In this document: positions 31,450 to 42,077 of the stretch, piece after piece
How the letters are laid out: each line of letters begins with the position of its first letter
Position numbering within the stretch: position 1 is the stretch's first letter
Assembly (NCBI RefSeq): GCF_018129065.1
Contig: NZ_JAAEDM010000025.1
Coordinates: 1-50,781, forward strand
Length of the DNA stretch: 50,781 bases
Reading direction: 5' to 3'
Source of the DNA: Neoroseomonas soli
GTDB lineage: Bacteria; Pseudomonadota; Alphaproteobacteria; Acetobacterales; Acetobacteraceae
Notes under the pieces: model-generated
The model's database searches: none
Told to the model about the DNA's origin: nothing
The model's input: only the letters and a program-made list of their open reading frames with translations
Program-made: the position numbers and the translations under genes

Positions 31450-32403
31450 CTACCCGCGCCTGACCGTCGCCCGCAGCGCGTCCAGCACCCCGTCCATCGC
31501 CGCCTGGAATCCCGGCCCGTCCAGATACCCGTCCATTGCCCCCGTGCGGTCCAGGAAGGTTTTCCATGCCGATTCCTGCATCGCGCGCCGGAAGCGGTCG
31601 TGCAGGGTGGTGTAGATCTCGTCCGGCAGTCCGGCCGGGGCGTTGAGCCCCTTCATGTTCTCGACCACCACGTCCCAGCCGAGTTCGCGCAGCGTCGGCA
31701 CGTCGCGGTAGTTCGCCAGCCGCTCGGCCGAGGCGACGGCGAGCGGCCGCACCTCCCCGGCCTGGGCGAGGCCCGCCATCTCCTCCGGCGCCAGCACGGC
31801 CAGTTCCACCGTTCCGGCGAGCAGCGCCTGCAGCGAGGGCGCGCCGCCGGTGAAGGGGATGTTCAGCAACTCGATCCCCGCGGCCTGGGAGAGCAGCACG
31901 AACACCGCATGGTAGATCGACCCGACGCCCGAGGAGGCGTGCGGGATGGTGCCCGGCGCGCGCTTCGCCGCCTCCACCACGGCGCGCAGGTCGGCGTAGC
32001 GGCCGCCGCGCTTGGCGACGATCAGCATCGGCTGGCGCGTCAGGCGGATGATGGCGCGGAAGGACGTCTTGGGGTCGTAGGGCAGGTCGCGGAAGGCGGG
32101 CAGGGAAGTGCTCTCGCTGCCGCCGCCGACCAGCAGGTTCAGCCCGTCCGGCGTCATGCCCGCCACCTGCTGCGCCGCGATGGCCCCGCCCGCGCCCGGG
32201 CGGTTGATGACGACGATCGGGGTGGGGAAGAGGCGGGAGGCCGCCTCGGCCGCCGCGCGCGCCGCGAGGTCCGCCCCGCCGCCCGGGGCGAAGCCGACGA
32301 TCAGTTGGATGGGGCGGGAGGGTTCCCAGGCCCTTGCGGTCCCCGCCCTGCCGGCGACGGCCAGCCCCGCCGTCGCGGTCATGATGGTCCTGCGCGTGAT
32401 CAT
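31450..32403 (-). CDS. TctC/Bug-family periplasmic solute-binding protein
   Basis: 317 aa. Tat-like leader MITRRTIMTATAGLAVAGR, mature start RPIQLIVGFAPGGGADLAAR, then VVINRPGAGGAIAA, FRDLPYDPKTSF and the C-terminal GYLDGPGF. A third Bug receptor of the window, divergent from an amidohydrolase. This pairing suggests uptake of an aromatic or dicarboxylate-type compound processed by the hydrolase, but that is inference. Start ATG at 32403 has a GGAGGAACGCC upstream site. Confidence 0.9.
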   Translation of the reverse strand: MITRRTIMTATAGLAVAGRAGTARAWEPSRPIQLIVGFAPGGGADLAARAAAEAASRLFPTPIVVINRPGAGGAIAAQQVAGMTPDGLNLLVGGGSESTSLPAFRDLPYDPKTSFRAIIRLTRQPMLIVAKRGGRYADLRAVVEAAKRAPGTIPHASSGVGSIYHAVFVLLSQAAGIELLNIPFTGGAPSLQALLAGTVELAVLAPEEMAGLAQAGEVRPLAVASAERLANYRDVPTLRELGWDVVVENMKGLNAPAGLPDEIYTTLHDRFRRAMQESAWKTFLDRTGAMDGYLDGPGFQAAMDGVLDALRATVRRG

Positions 32404-32477
32404 CTGGCGTTCCTCCCGGTCGATGTCGTTGCCGTGAGCCTAGGGTGGAACGCGCACCGCCGGAAACCTCCGAAGGT

Positions 32478-32498
32478 GCAGGAAACCGAGTTTCCTGC
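32478..32498. promoter_or_regulatory. Perfect palindrome, putative operator
   Basis: Arms GCAGGAAAC and GTTTCCTGC around centre CGA, a perfect 21-bp palindrome in the gap between the divergent Bug receptor and the amidohydrolase. Located 75 nt from the receptor start and 89 nt from the hydrolase start. A candidate regulator site; no regulator gene is adjacent. Confidence 0.5.
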
Positions 32499-32506
32499 CG
32501 GGGTGC

Positions 32507-32527
32507 CCGAGGGGCGGAGCCCCTCGG
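32507..32527. repeat. GC-rich hairpin, partial paired-hairpin repeat
   Basis: CCGAGGGGC, loop GGA, GCCCCTCGG, resembling one half of the paired-hairpin repeat at 7103-7158. It lies between the palindrome and the amidohydrolase start. Confidence 0.5.
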
Positions 32528-32586
32528 AGGGCGCATGGACACGGGTGGTCGGTCGCGCTTCGGTTGTCTGTTCGCGGAGGAAACCG

Positions 32587-33417
32587 ATGCCCCGACTGCC
32601 CGTGCCGCCCGGCGCCACCGACTGCCACATGCACATCTACGGACCCGCTTCGCACTACCCGGTTGCGCCGAGCAACCCGTCGCCCGTGCCCTTCGCCGCG
32701 GACCTCGCCGCGTACCGCGCGGTGCGGGCGCGGCTCGGCCTGACGCGGACGGTGGTGGTCCAGCCCGCCGCCTATGGGCTCGACAATCGCTGCACCCTCG
32801 ATGCCGTCGCGGCGCTGGGGCCGGCGGCGGCGCGCGCGGTGGTGGCGGTGACGGCGGAAACCCCCGAGGCGGAACTTGCGCGCCTGCACGAAGCCGGCGC
32901 TCGCGGCGCGCGCGCCTTCATGCTGAAGGGCGCGGTGGTGGGCTGGGACGGGCTGCCCGCCCTGGCCGCCCGCGTGGCGCCCCTCGGCTGGCACCTGCAA
33001 CTGCAGTTCGACGGCGGGGAGATGGCGGAGCGCGCGGCATTGATCCGCGCGCTGCCCTGCCCGGTGGTGATCGACCATCTCGGCCGCTTCCACGACCCCG
33101 TGCCGCCGGAGGCGCCGGCGGTGCGGGCGCTGTTGGGATTGCTCGGGACCGGGCGGGTGTGGGTGAAGGCGTCCTCGCCCTACGGCGTCTCGCGAAGCGG
33201 GCCGCCGGGCTACGAGGATGTCGCGGCGATCGCGCGCGCGATCATCGCGGAGGCGCCGGAGCGGGTGGTGTGGGGGTCGAACTGGCCGCACCCGAACGCG
33301 CCGGAACCGAAGCCGGACGAGGCGTCGCTGCTCGACCTGCTCGGGGACTGGGCCCCGGAAGAGGCGACGCGCCGCGCCATCCTGGTGGACAATCCGGCGC
33401 GGCTTTACGGCTTCTGA
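32587..33417 (+). CDS. Amidohydrolase family protein (PDC-hydrolase-like TIM barrel)
   Basis: 276 aa. Metal-binding HxH appears at the start of the barrel (DCHMHIYGP), a catalytic His-rich strand as VIDHLGRF, and the C-terminal VVWGSNWPHPN carrying the final Asp/Asn-type metal region, as in the 2-pyrone-4,6-dicarboxylate hydrolase and related lactonase families. Cytoplasmic hydrolysis of a lactone or cyclic ester is likely; the substrate is not known. GGAGGAAACCG precedes the ATG at 32587. Divergent from the third Bug receptor. Confidence 0.85.
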   Translation: MPRLPVPPGATDCHMHIYGPASHYPVAPSNPSPVPFAADLAAYRAVRARLGLTRTVVVQPAAYGLDNRCTLDAVAALGPAAARAVVAVTAETPEAELARLHEAGARGARAFMLKGAVVGWDGLPALAARVAPLGWHLQLQFDGGEMAERAALIRALPCPVVIDHLGRFHDPVPPEAPAVRALLGLLGTGRVWVKASSPYGVSRSGPPGYEDVAAIARAIIAEAPERVVWGSNWPHPNAPEPKPDEASLLDLLGDWAPEEATRRAILVDNPARLYGF

Positions 33418-33519
33418 CCGGTCCGGCCGAACTGGGTCTCACGCCCGCCGTGCGCGAGACCAGGGGGAAACGGACCGCGGCGACCCTTGGCCACGAGTGG
33501 GCATGCGCTGCCGCCCGTA

Positions 33520-34158
33520 TCAGACCGGGAGGTCCCGCCAGAACGGGTTGAGCGAGTATCCGAGCAGGTTCTGCCCGAACGCGTCGATCGGCGTGATCAT
33601 GGTGTCGGGCGACCAACCGCGCGCCAACTGCGCCTGGAACTGCGTCGCGATGGCGCCGCCTTCCGTATAGGCAGAACCCCAGCAGCCCACGACCAGGTCA
33701 TTCCCGACATGCAAGGTGACGTGGGAGATCGGGTTGCCCGGCCGCCCATGATAGACCATGGCGCCGAGCGGCACGTTGTCGCCCGGCGCCCAGCCGCTGT
33801 AGGGCATCATGCTGTGGATCAGGAGCATGGCCTGGTCGTTGACCCCGTTCGCCGTGCCGCCGGCCGCGTCCAGTTCCGCGCAGAAGCGGTTCGCGCGCGG
33901 TGCCGAGAGCGCCCCCGACATCACCGCCCATTTCACGACGCTGGTGTAGCAGTTCACCGCGGAGCCGAAATTGCCGAGACCCTCCTGCGCGAGGGCCAGA
34001 TTGCCGTGGTGGTTGTCCCAGACGGCCCGTCCGACGGCCTGCAGCGCCACGATGCAGGTGTCGCGCACATCGTCGGCGAGATTGCCGTTCGCCTGCAACG
34101 CGACGAATTGCTGCGCGGCGACGGGGTCGGCCGGCAGGACACCTGCGATCGTCGTCAT
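33520..34158 (-). CDS. Putative papain-like cysteine hydrolase (NlpC/P60-like), unassigned
   Basis: 212 aa with no signal peptide or membrane segment. A candidate catalytic Cys heads a helix in SAVNCYTSVVKWAVMSG (about residue 69) and a candidate His lies in a beta strand, ISHVTLHVGNDLVVGCWG (about residues 144-161), preceded by GDNVPLGAMVYHG, the layout of non-permuted NlpC/P60-type amidases. The N-terminal third is helical. No known family is recognised. The protein stands alone between the amidohydrolase and the amine oxidase, with gaps of about 100 nt on each side. Confidence 0.5.
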   Translation of the reverse strand: MTTIAGVLPADPVAAQQFVALQANGNLADDVRDTCIVALQAVGRAVWDNHHGNLALAQEGLGNFGSAVNCYTSVVKWAVMSGALSAPRANRFCAELDAAGGTANGVNDQAMLLIHSMMPYSGWAPGDNVPLGAMVYHGRPGNPISHVTLHVGNDLVVGCWGSAYTEGGAIATQFQAQLARGWSPDTMITPIDAFGQNLLGYSLNPFWRDLPV

Positions 34159-34254
34159 CTCGACGTTCCCATATTATTGCGAAAGCGGACCATATAACCG
34201 GCGGTTGTTCCCCGGCAACGACGAACGGTCAAACCCCTGTCGCGGGCCGGCGGC

Positions 34255-35640
34255 TCAGCCCGCGCTCGCCGCCACCTCCGCCGCCGCACGCCTGCCCCCC
34301 AGCAGCGCCCCGTGCGCGTAGGAGGGAGCGTCGGTCGTCGCGGCCTCTCCCGCGAAGAAGATCCGCCCGGCGATCGGCCGGGACAGCGCGGCGTGGTCCT
34401 GCAGCGAGGCCCCCACCGGCAGGAAGGAATAGGACCCGCGCGCGAAGACATCCCGTGACCACCGGGTGACGCGGGTTTCCACCGGGCGCGGGATGCCATT
34501 GCCGAACATCCGCCGCAGCGCGCCCATGACCAGGTCCGCCTGCGCCGCGTCGGGCAGCATCTCGATCCGCCGCGCGGCGGAACCGCCCACCAGCGCCACC
34601 AGCACGGGCGCGCCCAGATGCGGCTGGAGGGAGACGATCTCCGGCGCCGCATTGTCCGGCTGGTCCGAGAGGCTGCGCAGGTAATGCGTCTCGGCTGGCC
34701 AGAAGCCGCGCGGGAAGGCGAGCACGATCTTGTTCAGCAACCCGTTGCCGATGCGCGCGATGGCCCCCTGATGGGCGGCGGGCAGCGGCGGGTCGAAGGC
34801 GACATCGCCGCGCTTCAGCACCCCGAGCGGCAGCGTCACCACCACCCGGTCGGCGAAATGGGCCTCCTCGGCGGTCGCCACCACCACCCCGTCCCCGGCC
34901 AGCCGCACCGACCGCACCATCTGGCGCAGCCGGATGTCGAGGCCGCGCGCCAGCAGGTCCGTGACGGCGTTGTAGCCCTGGGCGAGGAGGTGGTTCTCCT
35001 CCGGGATCTCGCCCTCGCCGCCGAACCAGCCCTGGGCCGAGACCTCCGCCGCGTCGCCCCCGGCATATCCGGCGACGTAGGACGCGAGCCAGGCAGACAC
35101 GCGCCGCTCATAGGGTGTCGCTCGGGTGGTGGGGTCGAGCAGCGTCACCGCCTCGGCCAGCGAGACGTCCCGCGCACCGCGCCAGGCGAAGGGACTTTCA
35201 TGGGCGATCAACTGCCCAACGGTGTCAAAGATCGCGCCCGTCTCGGCTTCGGTGAGCCGCCGCCCATCGGCATCCGCCATGACCGAGCGCGCATCGTAGG
35301 TCGGCATGCGCCGGATGCCCGCCTGGTCGGCGAGCGGCGTCAGTGGGTTGCCCTCCGGCCCATGGATCCAGGCACCGCCCATGTCGAGCCGAACGCCCCG
35401 GAAGGTGACGGTGTGCAGGCGTCCGCCGGTGCGCGCGCGGGCTTCCAGCACCGTCACCCGGTGCCCCGCATCGGCCAGCGCGCGCGCCGCCCCGAGCCCC
35501 GCCAGCCCCGCCCCTATGACCACCACGTTCAGCGCCCGGGCCGGCTGGGTGCCGGCGGCAACGGGCATCACCGGCGCGGTCGCGGCGGCGGCGAGCAGGC
35601 GCAGGAGGGAGCGGCGGGAAAGGCCGCGCGGCATGATCAT
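34255..35640 (-). CDS. Flavin-containing amine/polyamine oxidase, Tat-exported
   Basis: 461 aa. Twin-arginine leader (SRRSLLRLLAAAATAP), then the FAD motif NVVVIGAGLAGLGAARALA, EARARTGGRLHT and the LDMGGAWIHGPEGNPL substrate region. The C-terminal FAD-binding block GRIFFAGEAATTDAPSY completes the monoamine/polyamine oxidase fold. It would oxidise periplasmic amines such as polyamines, releasing H2O2. Start alternatives are 35658 (longest) and 35634; 35640 gives the most usual leader length. Likely followed functionally by detoxifying enzymes; the cupin gene is next on the same strand upstream. Confidence 0.88.
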   Translation of the reverse strand: MIMPRGLSRRSLLRLLAAAATAPVMPVAAGTQPARALNVVVIGAGLAGLGAARALADAGHRVTVLEARARTGGRLHTVTFRGVRLDMGGAWIHGPEGNPLTPLADQAGIRRMPTYDARSVMADADGRRLTEAETGAIFDTVGQLIAHESPFAWRGARDVSLAEAVTLLDPTTRATPYERRVSAWLASYVAGYAGGDAAEVSAQGWFGGEGEIPEENHLLAQGYNAVTDLLARGLDIRLRQMVRSVRLAGDGVVVATAEEAHFADRVVVTLPLGVLKRGDVAFDPPLPAAHQGAIARIGNGLLNKIVLAFPRGFWPAETHYLRSLSDQPDNAAPEIVSLQPHLGAPVLVALVGGSAARRIEMLPDAAQADLVMGALRRMFGNGIPRPVETRVTRWSRDVFARGSYSFLPVGASLQDHAALSRPIAGRIFFAGEAATTDAPSYAHGALLGGRRAAAEVAASAG

Positions 35641-35753
35641 GCGATTCGGTCCCGGCATTGGTGGGCCGAGCCTAGCGAGGACCGGCGCCGGCCCGCATCA
35701 GGGAAGGTGCCGCACCCGGAACGGCGCCGCCCGGCGCGGTCCCGAGCGGCCCC

Positions 35754-36239
35754 TCAGCGGCTGCTCCCCGCGGGGATGACGCCGGTCGGCCCGATGCCGG
35801 TCACCATCATCAGCACCTCCTCGTCCCGTGTCCCCGCGAAGTGCGGCGCGGTCCGGGGCTCGTTGAAGAAGGTGCCGGGCGGGAAGGCCTGCAGCCGCGC
35901 CTCGTCCCAGGCGTCGCCGAAGCCGAAATAGAGCGTGCCGGACAGGACGATCACCGTGCGCACCTCCTCCGGATGGGTGTGCGCCTCGCTGCGGTAATTC
36001 CGTGGCAGGCGGACCTGCACGACATAGAGCCCCGCCTCGCGCGGGTTGCCGTAGAGCACCGCAACCTGCGGAATGCCCGCGGCATAGACCGCGCCGCGGG
36101 CGGGATCGGTCGGCGGCCCCGAAAAGCGGATGTCGCCTGGCCGTCGGAGTACGAAGCCCTCCGGCGACTGGGGGGTGGCCGGTCCAGCCGCCAGGGGCAC
36201 GGCCAGAAGCACTGCCGGCACGAGTCCACGGATCCGCAT
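35754..36239 (-). CDS. Exported cupin-domain protein
   Basis: 161 aa: signal peptide ([19 protein letters not shown]), then a single cupin barrel with [19 protein letters not shown] (motif 1, His-His-Glu) and a motif-2-like region ending [12 protein letters not shown] with a His in TAPHFAG. Binds a metal and may act as a small enzyme or sensor in the periplasm; substrate unknown. GGGAGG precedes the ATG at 36239 by 5 nt. It is on the same strand as the amine oxidase, separated by about 110 nt. Confidence 0.8.
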   Translation of the reverse strand: MRIRGLVPAVLLAVPLAAGPATPQSPEGFVLRRPGDIRFSGPPTDPARGAVYAAGIPQVAVLYGNPREAGLYVVQVRLPRNYRSEAHTHPEEVRTVIVLSGTLYFGFGDAWDEARLQAFPPGTFFNEPRTAPHFAGTRDEEVLMMVTGIGPTGVIPAGSSR

Positions 36240-36559
36240 GGCCGCCTCCCGGGCACAGGAAATGGGCGCCGGGTAGGCTAGGAAGCCGAGCCCGGCCGGC
36301 ACAAGGCCTATCCACGGCTGCGCCGGCCTTGCGCCGCCGCAAGGCGCCCCTGCGCCCCACGCGGCACAAAGCCCGACAGGGCGGGCGGTCCGGGACTTGT
36401 CCGCCGCCCCGCGGATCAATACATCCCGTTCGTCACGACCCCCGCCCCCGCGGGGACCCCCAGCCACCATCCGCGGCGGCCAACGCCGCCGGTCAGCACA
36501 GGGGGCGGGCACGGCGCCACTTCCGGGCCGAACCCGCCTGCCGCAGAGGAGAGTATCGG
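36240..36559. other. dnaK leader region
   Basis: Non-coding 320 nt. It contains a perfect 8-bp hairpin GCCTTGCG/CGCAAGGC (36326-36345) with loop CCGC and presumably the dnaK promoter, but no convincing heat-shock sigma or CIRCE sequence was found. AGAGGAGAG (36546-36553) is the dnaK ribosome binding site. Confidence 0.5.
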
Positions 36560-38485
<1,926 letters not shown>

Positions 38486-38514
38486 GCGGACGGATCGCGC
38501 CGAACATGAGCCGT

Positions 38515-38544
38515 GCCGCCCGGTTCCCCCAAGGACCGGGCGGC
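38515..38544 (+). terminator. Hairpin between dnaK and dnaJ
   Basis: Perfect 10-bp stem GCCGCCCGGT/ACCGGGCGGC with a 10-nt loop, starting 29 nt after the dnaK stop, with only a short T stretch (CTTTC) behind it. It may be a partial terminator that lowers dnaJ expression relative to dnaK, a common arrangement. Confidence 0.5.
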
Positions 38545-38642
38545 GCACTTTCGGGACTGCCGCGATGACGGGCGCGCCCTTGGCCGCAACCAACCCGGAC
38601 GCCCAGGCGCAGCGCAACCTGCGGATCGCGGCCTGCCGCGAT

Positions 38643-38750
38643 GCGGGAGCGCGAAGCGCGACCGCGCGCGACCGTGCGTCGCGCCGGGTGCGTCCTGGCC
38701 GCGCGAAGCCAAGCGCCGCGGATGCGGCGCGCCCGGCGCCTGAGGGACAC
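38643..38750. repeat. GC-rich intergenic repeat, copy upstream of dnaJ
   Basis: Matches 48655-48768 at both ends: GGGAGCGCRAAGCGCGACCG at the left and GCGGATGCG, CGCGCCCGGCGCC, then GAGGG/CACA at the right, with a divergent middle. Here the right end runs right up to the dnaJ ribosome binding site (GAGGGA). Confidence 0.6.
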
Positions 38751-38751
38751 A

Positions 38752-39903
38752 ATGTCAAAGCGTGACTACTACGAGGTTCTCGGCGTCGCCCGCGACGCCG
38801 ACGAGGAGGCCTTGAAGAAGGCCTACCGCAAGTTCGCCATGAAGTGGCACCCCGACCGCAACCACGGGAACACGGATGCCGAGGCGAAGTTCAAGGAACT
38901 GAACGAGGCCTACGACGTCCTCAAGGATGCCGAGAAGCGCGCGGCCTATGACCGCTTCGGGCACGCCGCCTTCGAGCAGGGCGGGCCCGGCGGCGGCGGC
39001 TTCCACGGCGGCGGCAGCCCCTTCGGCGGCGCCTTCGAGGACATCTTCGAGGAGATGTTCGGCCGTTTCGGCGGCGGCGGGCGTTCGCGCGGCGGCGCCA
39101 CCGGCCGTGGCGCGGACCTGCGCACCCAGGTCGAGATCACGCTCGAGGAAGCCTTCGCCGGCACCAAGACCAACATCCGCATCCCCACCTCCGTCTCCTG
39201 CGAGGCGTGCAAGGGGACGGGTGCGGAAGGTGCCTCCTCCACCGGCGCGCAGACCTGCCCGGGCTGCAACGGCCAGGGCAAGATCCGCGCGCAGCAGGGC
39301 TTCTTCCTGATCGAGCGCACCTGCCCGACCTGCGGTGGTTCCGGGCGCATCATCAAGAACCCGTGCAAGATCTGCCACGGCGCGGGGCGTGTGCAGCGCG
39401 ACCGCTCGCTGAACGTCACCGTCCCGCCGGGGGTGGAGGACGGCACGCGCATCCGCCTGGCGGGCGAGGGCGAGGCCGGGCTTCGCGGCGCGCCCTCGGG
39501 CGACCTCTACGTGGATATCGCGGTGAAGCCGCATGCGATCTTCCAGCGGGACGGGGCGAACATCTTCATCCGCGTGCCCCTGCGCCTGACGCAGGCGGCA
39601 CTCGGCGGGCATGTGGAGGTGCCGAGCATCGACGGTGGCCGCGCCCGCGTGACCATCCCGGCCGGCACGCAGACGGGCGACCAGTTCCGCCTGCGGGGGA
39701 AGGGGTTCTCCGTGCTGCGCTCCGCCGCGCGCGGGGACATGTACGTGCAGGTCAGCGTCGAGACGCCGCAGAACCTGACGCCGAAGCAGCGCGAACTGCT
39801 CGAGCAGTTCGAGTCCGAGGCGTCCAAGGGCGGCAAGACCCACCCGGAAAGCGAGGGCTTCTTCGCCAAGGTGAAGGAGTTCTGGGACGGGTTGGGGCGG
39901 TAG
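38752..39903 (+). CDS. dnaJ: Co-chaperone DnaJ (Hsp40)
   Basis: 383 aa. J domain with the HPD motif ([11 protein letters not shown]), Gly/Phe region ([19 protein letters not shown]), and four zinc-finger repeats [24 protein letters not shown] and CKICHGAG, then the C-terminal substrate-binding and dimerisation domains. Stimulates DnaK ATPase and delivers clients. GAGGGA lies 5 nt upstream of the ATG. A paired-hairpin repeat (39916-39968) follows the stop and probably ends the operon. Confidence 0.98.
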   Translation: MSKRDYYEVLGVARDADEEALKKAYRKFAMKWHPDRNHGNTDAEAKFKELNEAYDVLKDAEKRAAYDRFGHAAFEQGGPGGGGFHGGGSPFGGAFEDIFEEMFGRFGGGGRSRGGATGRGADLRTQVEITLEEAFAGTKTNIRIPTSVSCEACKGTGAEGASSTGAQTCPGCNGQGKIRAQQGFFLIERTCPTCGGSGRIIKNPCKICHGAGRVQRDRSLNVTVPPGVEDGTRIRLAGEGEAGLRGAPSGDLYVDIAVKPHAIFQRDGANIFIRVPLRLTQAALGGHVEVPSIDGGRARVTIPAGTQTGDQFRLRGKGFSVLRSAARGDMYVQVSVETPQNLTPKQRELLEQFESEASKGGKTHPESEGFFAKVKEFWDGLGR

Positions 39904-39915
39904 CCAGGCCGGATC

Positions 39916-39968
39916 GAGGGGGCTCTGCCCCCTCGAACCCCCCCGCAAGGGGACTAAGGTCCCCTGGA
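39916..39968. repeat. Paired-hairpin intergenic repeat (copy 2)
   Basis: First hairpin GAGGGGGC/GCCCCCTC with loop TCT (39916-39934); second AGGGGAC/GTCCCCT with loop TAAG (39948-39965). It lies between the convergent dnaJ and TIR genes and may serve both as terminator. Confidence 0.65.
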
Positions 39969-39989
39969 CCCATAAGGCCGCCGGCGCAT

Positions 39990-41819
39990 CTAGTCCGGCA
40001 GCCCTGCCTTGCGCAGGCCCTCGGCCAGCAGGGCGAGACTCTCGCGGTCCCATGGCGCCCGTTCCCGGAGGTTGGAGACGCGCAGGCCCGGGTCCTGGCT
40101 GCGCAATGCCTCGAGCGCCGCCTGCGCCTCCTCCGCCCGGCCGCACATCGCATTGGCGGCGGCCGCGACGCGGAGGGCCAACCCATAGGCCGGCTGGTTG
40201 CGGAGAGCCCGCGCCGCCCAAAGCCGCGCTTCATCCAGGCGCCCCGCGATGAAATGCGCGGCAGCGGTTCCGCCCTGGAAGACAAAGGTTCGCGGATCCA
40301 CGGGGCTGAGCCGCATGGCGCGCGCGAAGCGCTGGATCGCCACTTCGGGCTCGCCCTGCCAGACCTTGATCAGGCCCCCGGTAAGCCAGACCTGGACGAG
40401 GTTGGGATCGAGCGCAAGCGCCACCTCGATCAACTCGGCTCCGGCGTCGCTATCGCTGAAGCGGGCGATCGCATGCGCCGCGTGGCACAGCGCCAGCGCA
40501 TCGTCCTTGCCCAGTTCCACCGCCCGTCGCGCCAGGCGCAGGGCTTCCGCCGCCCCGGCGGCCCGGTCGGTCAGCCAGCCGTTCGAATCGAGCTGATCGT
40601 ACGTGATGGCCGCGGCGCCGTAGGCCGCGGCGTAGCCGGGATCGATCTCCGTGGCTTGGATGAGCAGCCGGAGGGCCTCGGTGAAGGACTCCCTGGTCCA
40701 TTGGCGTGCGAACTCGACGCCGCGCAGGTAGTAGTCGTAGGCATCCAGGCTTTCGGTCGGCTTCCGGCGCGCACGCGTCATCTCCGCCCTCTCGAGCTGC
40801 GGCGAGAGCATCCCGACCACAGCCCCGCTCACCTCGTCCTGCAGCTCGAAGACATCCTCGATCGTGCGATCGTAGCGTTCGGCCCAGATATGCGCGCCTG
40901 TCGTCGTGTCCACGAGCTGCACGCTGATCCTCAGCCGGCCGGCGGAAATCTGGACGCTGCCCTCCAGCACGTAGCGCACGCCGAGCTCGCGCCCGATCTG
41001 CTTCACATCGACCGCGCGGCCCCTGTAGGTGAAGGTGGAGTTGCGCGCGATGACGAGGAGCCAGCGCTTCCGGGAGAGGCCGGTGATGATCCCTTCCACG
41101 ATGCCGTCGGCGAAGTAGCCCTTGCCCTGGTCGTCGCTGAGATTGTCGAAGGGCAGGACGGCGATGGATGGCCGGTCGGGCGGCGCGAGCGGCGTAGCCG
41201 CCGGCATCGCCGGCGCGTCGGCGGCGGCGGGCGCCGGACGCGCGGTCGACACGGCGCGGGGATCATCCGCCGCAGTTTCCGCGGCGACAGCCGCCGCCGA
41301 GGCTCCGAGATGGGGCGCGGACGCCGGCCCGGCATCGCCCCCGCCGGCCGATGGCGTCGAGGACGAGCCGCCCGCGCGGCGCCAGGCCTTGTCGAATTCC
41401 ATGAGCTCGCGCACCTGCGGCACCGGATCGCGTCCGACGAGCCGCGCAACCTCGAGCAGCAACGGGTCGAGCAGGTGGCTTCGCGGCGCGCCGTCCCAGC
41501 CTGAAAGGTCGATGCTTTGCAGCGTTCCGAAGCCCAGCGGCACCTCGGCGCGCTCCAGCCGGACCGGGATCATGGTGCGCAGGCGCTTCGCCAGGCTCGC
41601 TTCCTCGCGCACCCATTCGCTTGTCACCGCAAGGTTGCACCAGACCACCACAACGGCACGTGCGGCACGCAGTTCCCGCTCGATCTCCTGCGAGAACCCT
41701 GCCCCGGCCATGAGCTGCCGATCATGCCAAACCGAATAGCCATTCAGTTCGAGCACGCGGACGAGTTGTTCCGCGATATTCCTCCGACGCGAATTGTAGC
41801 TGATGAACACGTCCGCCAT
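39990..41819 (-). CDS. TIR-domain protein with TolB-like domain and tetratricopeptide repeats
   Basis: 609 aa in three parts. Residues 1-130 are a TIR domain: MADVFISYNSRRRN, NGYSVWHDR and the SEWVREE motif with Glu73 in the WxxxE position of NADase-type TIRs. Residues about 150-210 are a low-complexity Ala/Pro/Ser linker. Residues about 218-340 begin SIAVLPFDNLSDDQGKGYF and resemble the TolB_N-like domain of adenylate-cyclase-associated TPR proteins (FADGIVEGIITGLSR, YVLEGSVQISAGRLRI). The rest is TPR. It could be a signalling or anti-phage effector that consumes NAD+; no partner gene such as a sensor or Thoeris ThsA is adjacent. It is followed convergently by dnaJ. Confidence 0.8.
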   Translation of the reverse strand: MADVFISYNSRRRNIAEQLVRVLELNGYSVWHDRQLMAGAGFSQEIERELRAARAVVVVWCNLAVTSEWVREEASLAKRLRTMIPVRLERAEVPLGFGTLQSIDLSGWDGAPRSHLLDPLLLEVARLVGRDPVPQVRELMEFDKAWRRAGGSSSTPSAGGGDAGPASAPHLGASAAAVAAETAADDPRAVSTARPAPAAADAPAMPAATPLAPPDRPSIAVLPFDNLSDDQGKGYFADGIVEGIITGLSRKRWLLVIARNSTFTYRGRAVDVKQIGRELGVRYVLEGSVQISAGRLRISVQLVDTTTGAHIWAERYDRTIEDVFELQDEVSGAVVGMLSPQLERAEMTRARRKPTESLDAYDYYLRGVEFARQWTRESFTEALRLLIQATEIDPGYAAAYGAAAITYDQLDSNGWLTDRAAGAAEALRLARRAVELGKDDALALCHAAHAIARFSDSDAGAELIEVALALDPNLVQVWLTGGLIKVWQGEPEVAIQRFARAMRLSPVDPRTFVFQGGTAAAHFIAGRLDEARLWAARALRNQPAYGLALRVAAAANAMCGRAEEAQAALEALRSQDPGLRVSNLRERAPWDRESLALLAEGLRKAGLPD

Positions 41820-42077
41820 GGGTGTTCCGTCCGCTGAGCCGCCAGTTGCGACGGGCGGCGTGATGGCCGTCGGGAATGCTAGAATGTATCGAGCCGACTG
41901 TAGTCAACGACGGCGCAACCCTCGGCGACAAGTGCGGCAGCAGACTGTTTCGCTCGCCTGACCTGATCGCCCTGGCCTTTGGCGAGGAAAGGGGCGGCGC
42001 CCCTCTCGGAACACCCGCTTGACCCGCGCGCCCCGCACCCGCACAGGCTGGCCGCTCAGCCACGGGGGAACCGCGCC
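41820..42077. other. Divergent promoter region of TIR gene and dapB
   Basis: 258 nt without a gene. A TTGACT hexamer (minus strand, 41902-41907) could be a -35 element for the TIR gene; its -10 is poor. A half hairpin GAGAGGGGC/GCCCCTTTC type (41985-42010) resembles the paired-hairpin repeat. GGGGGAA precedes dapB. Confidence 0.35.

Noticed and set aside
36240..36559. Sigma-32 or CIRCE element upstream of dnaK
   Set aside because: A CTTG word occurs at 36396 but no matching -10 or TTAGCACTC-type inverted repeat is seen; only a GC-rich hairpin is clear.
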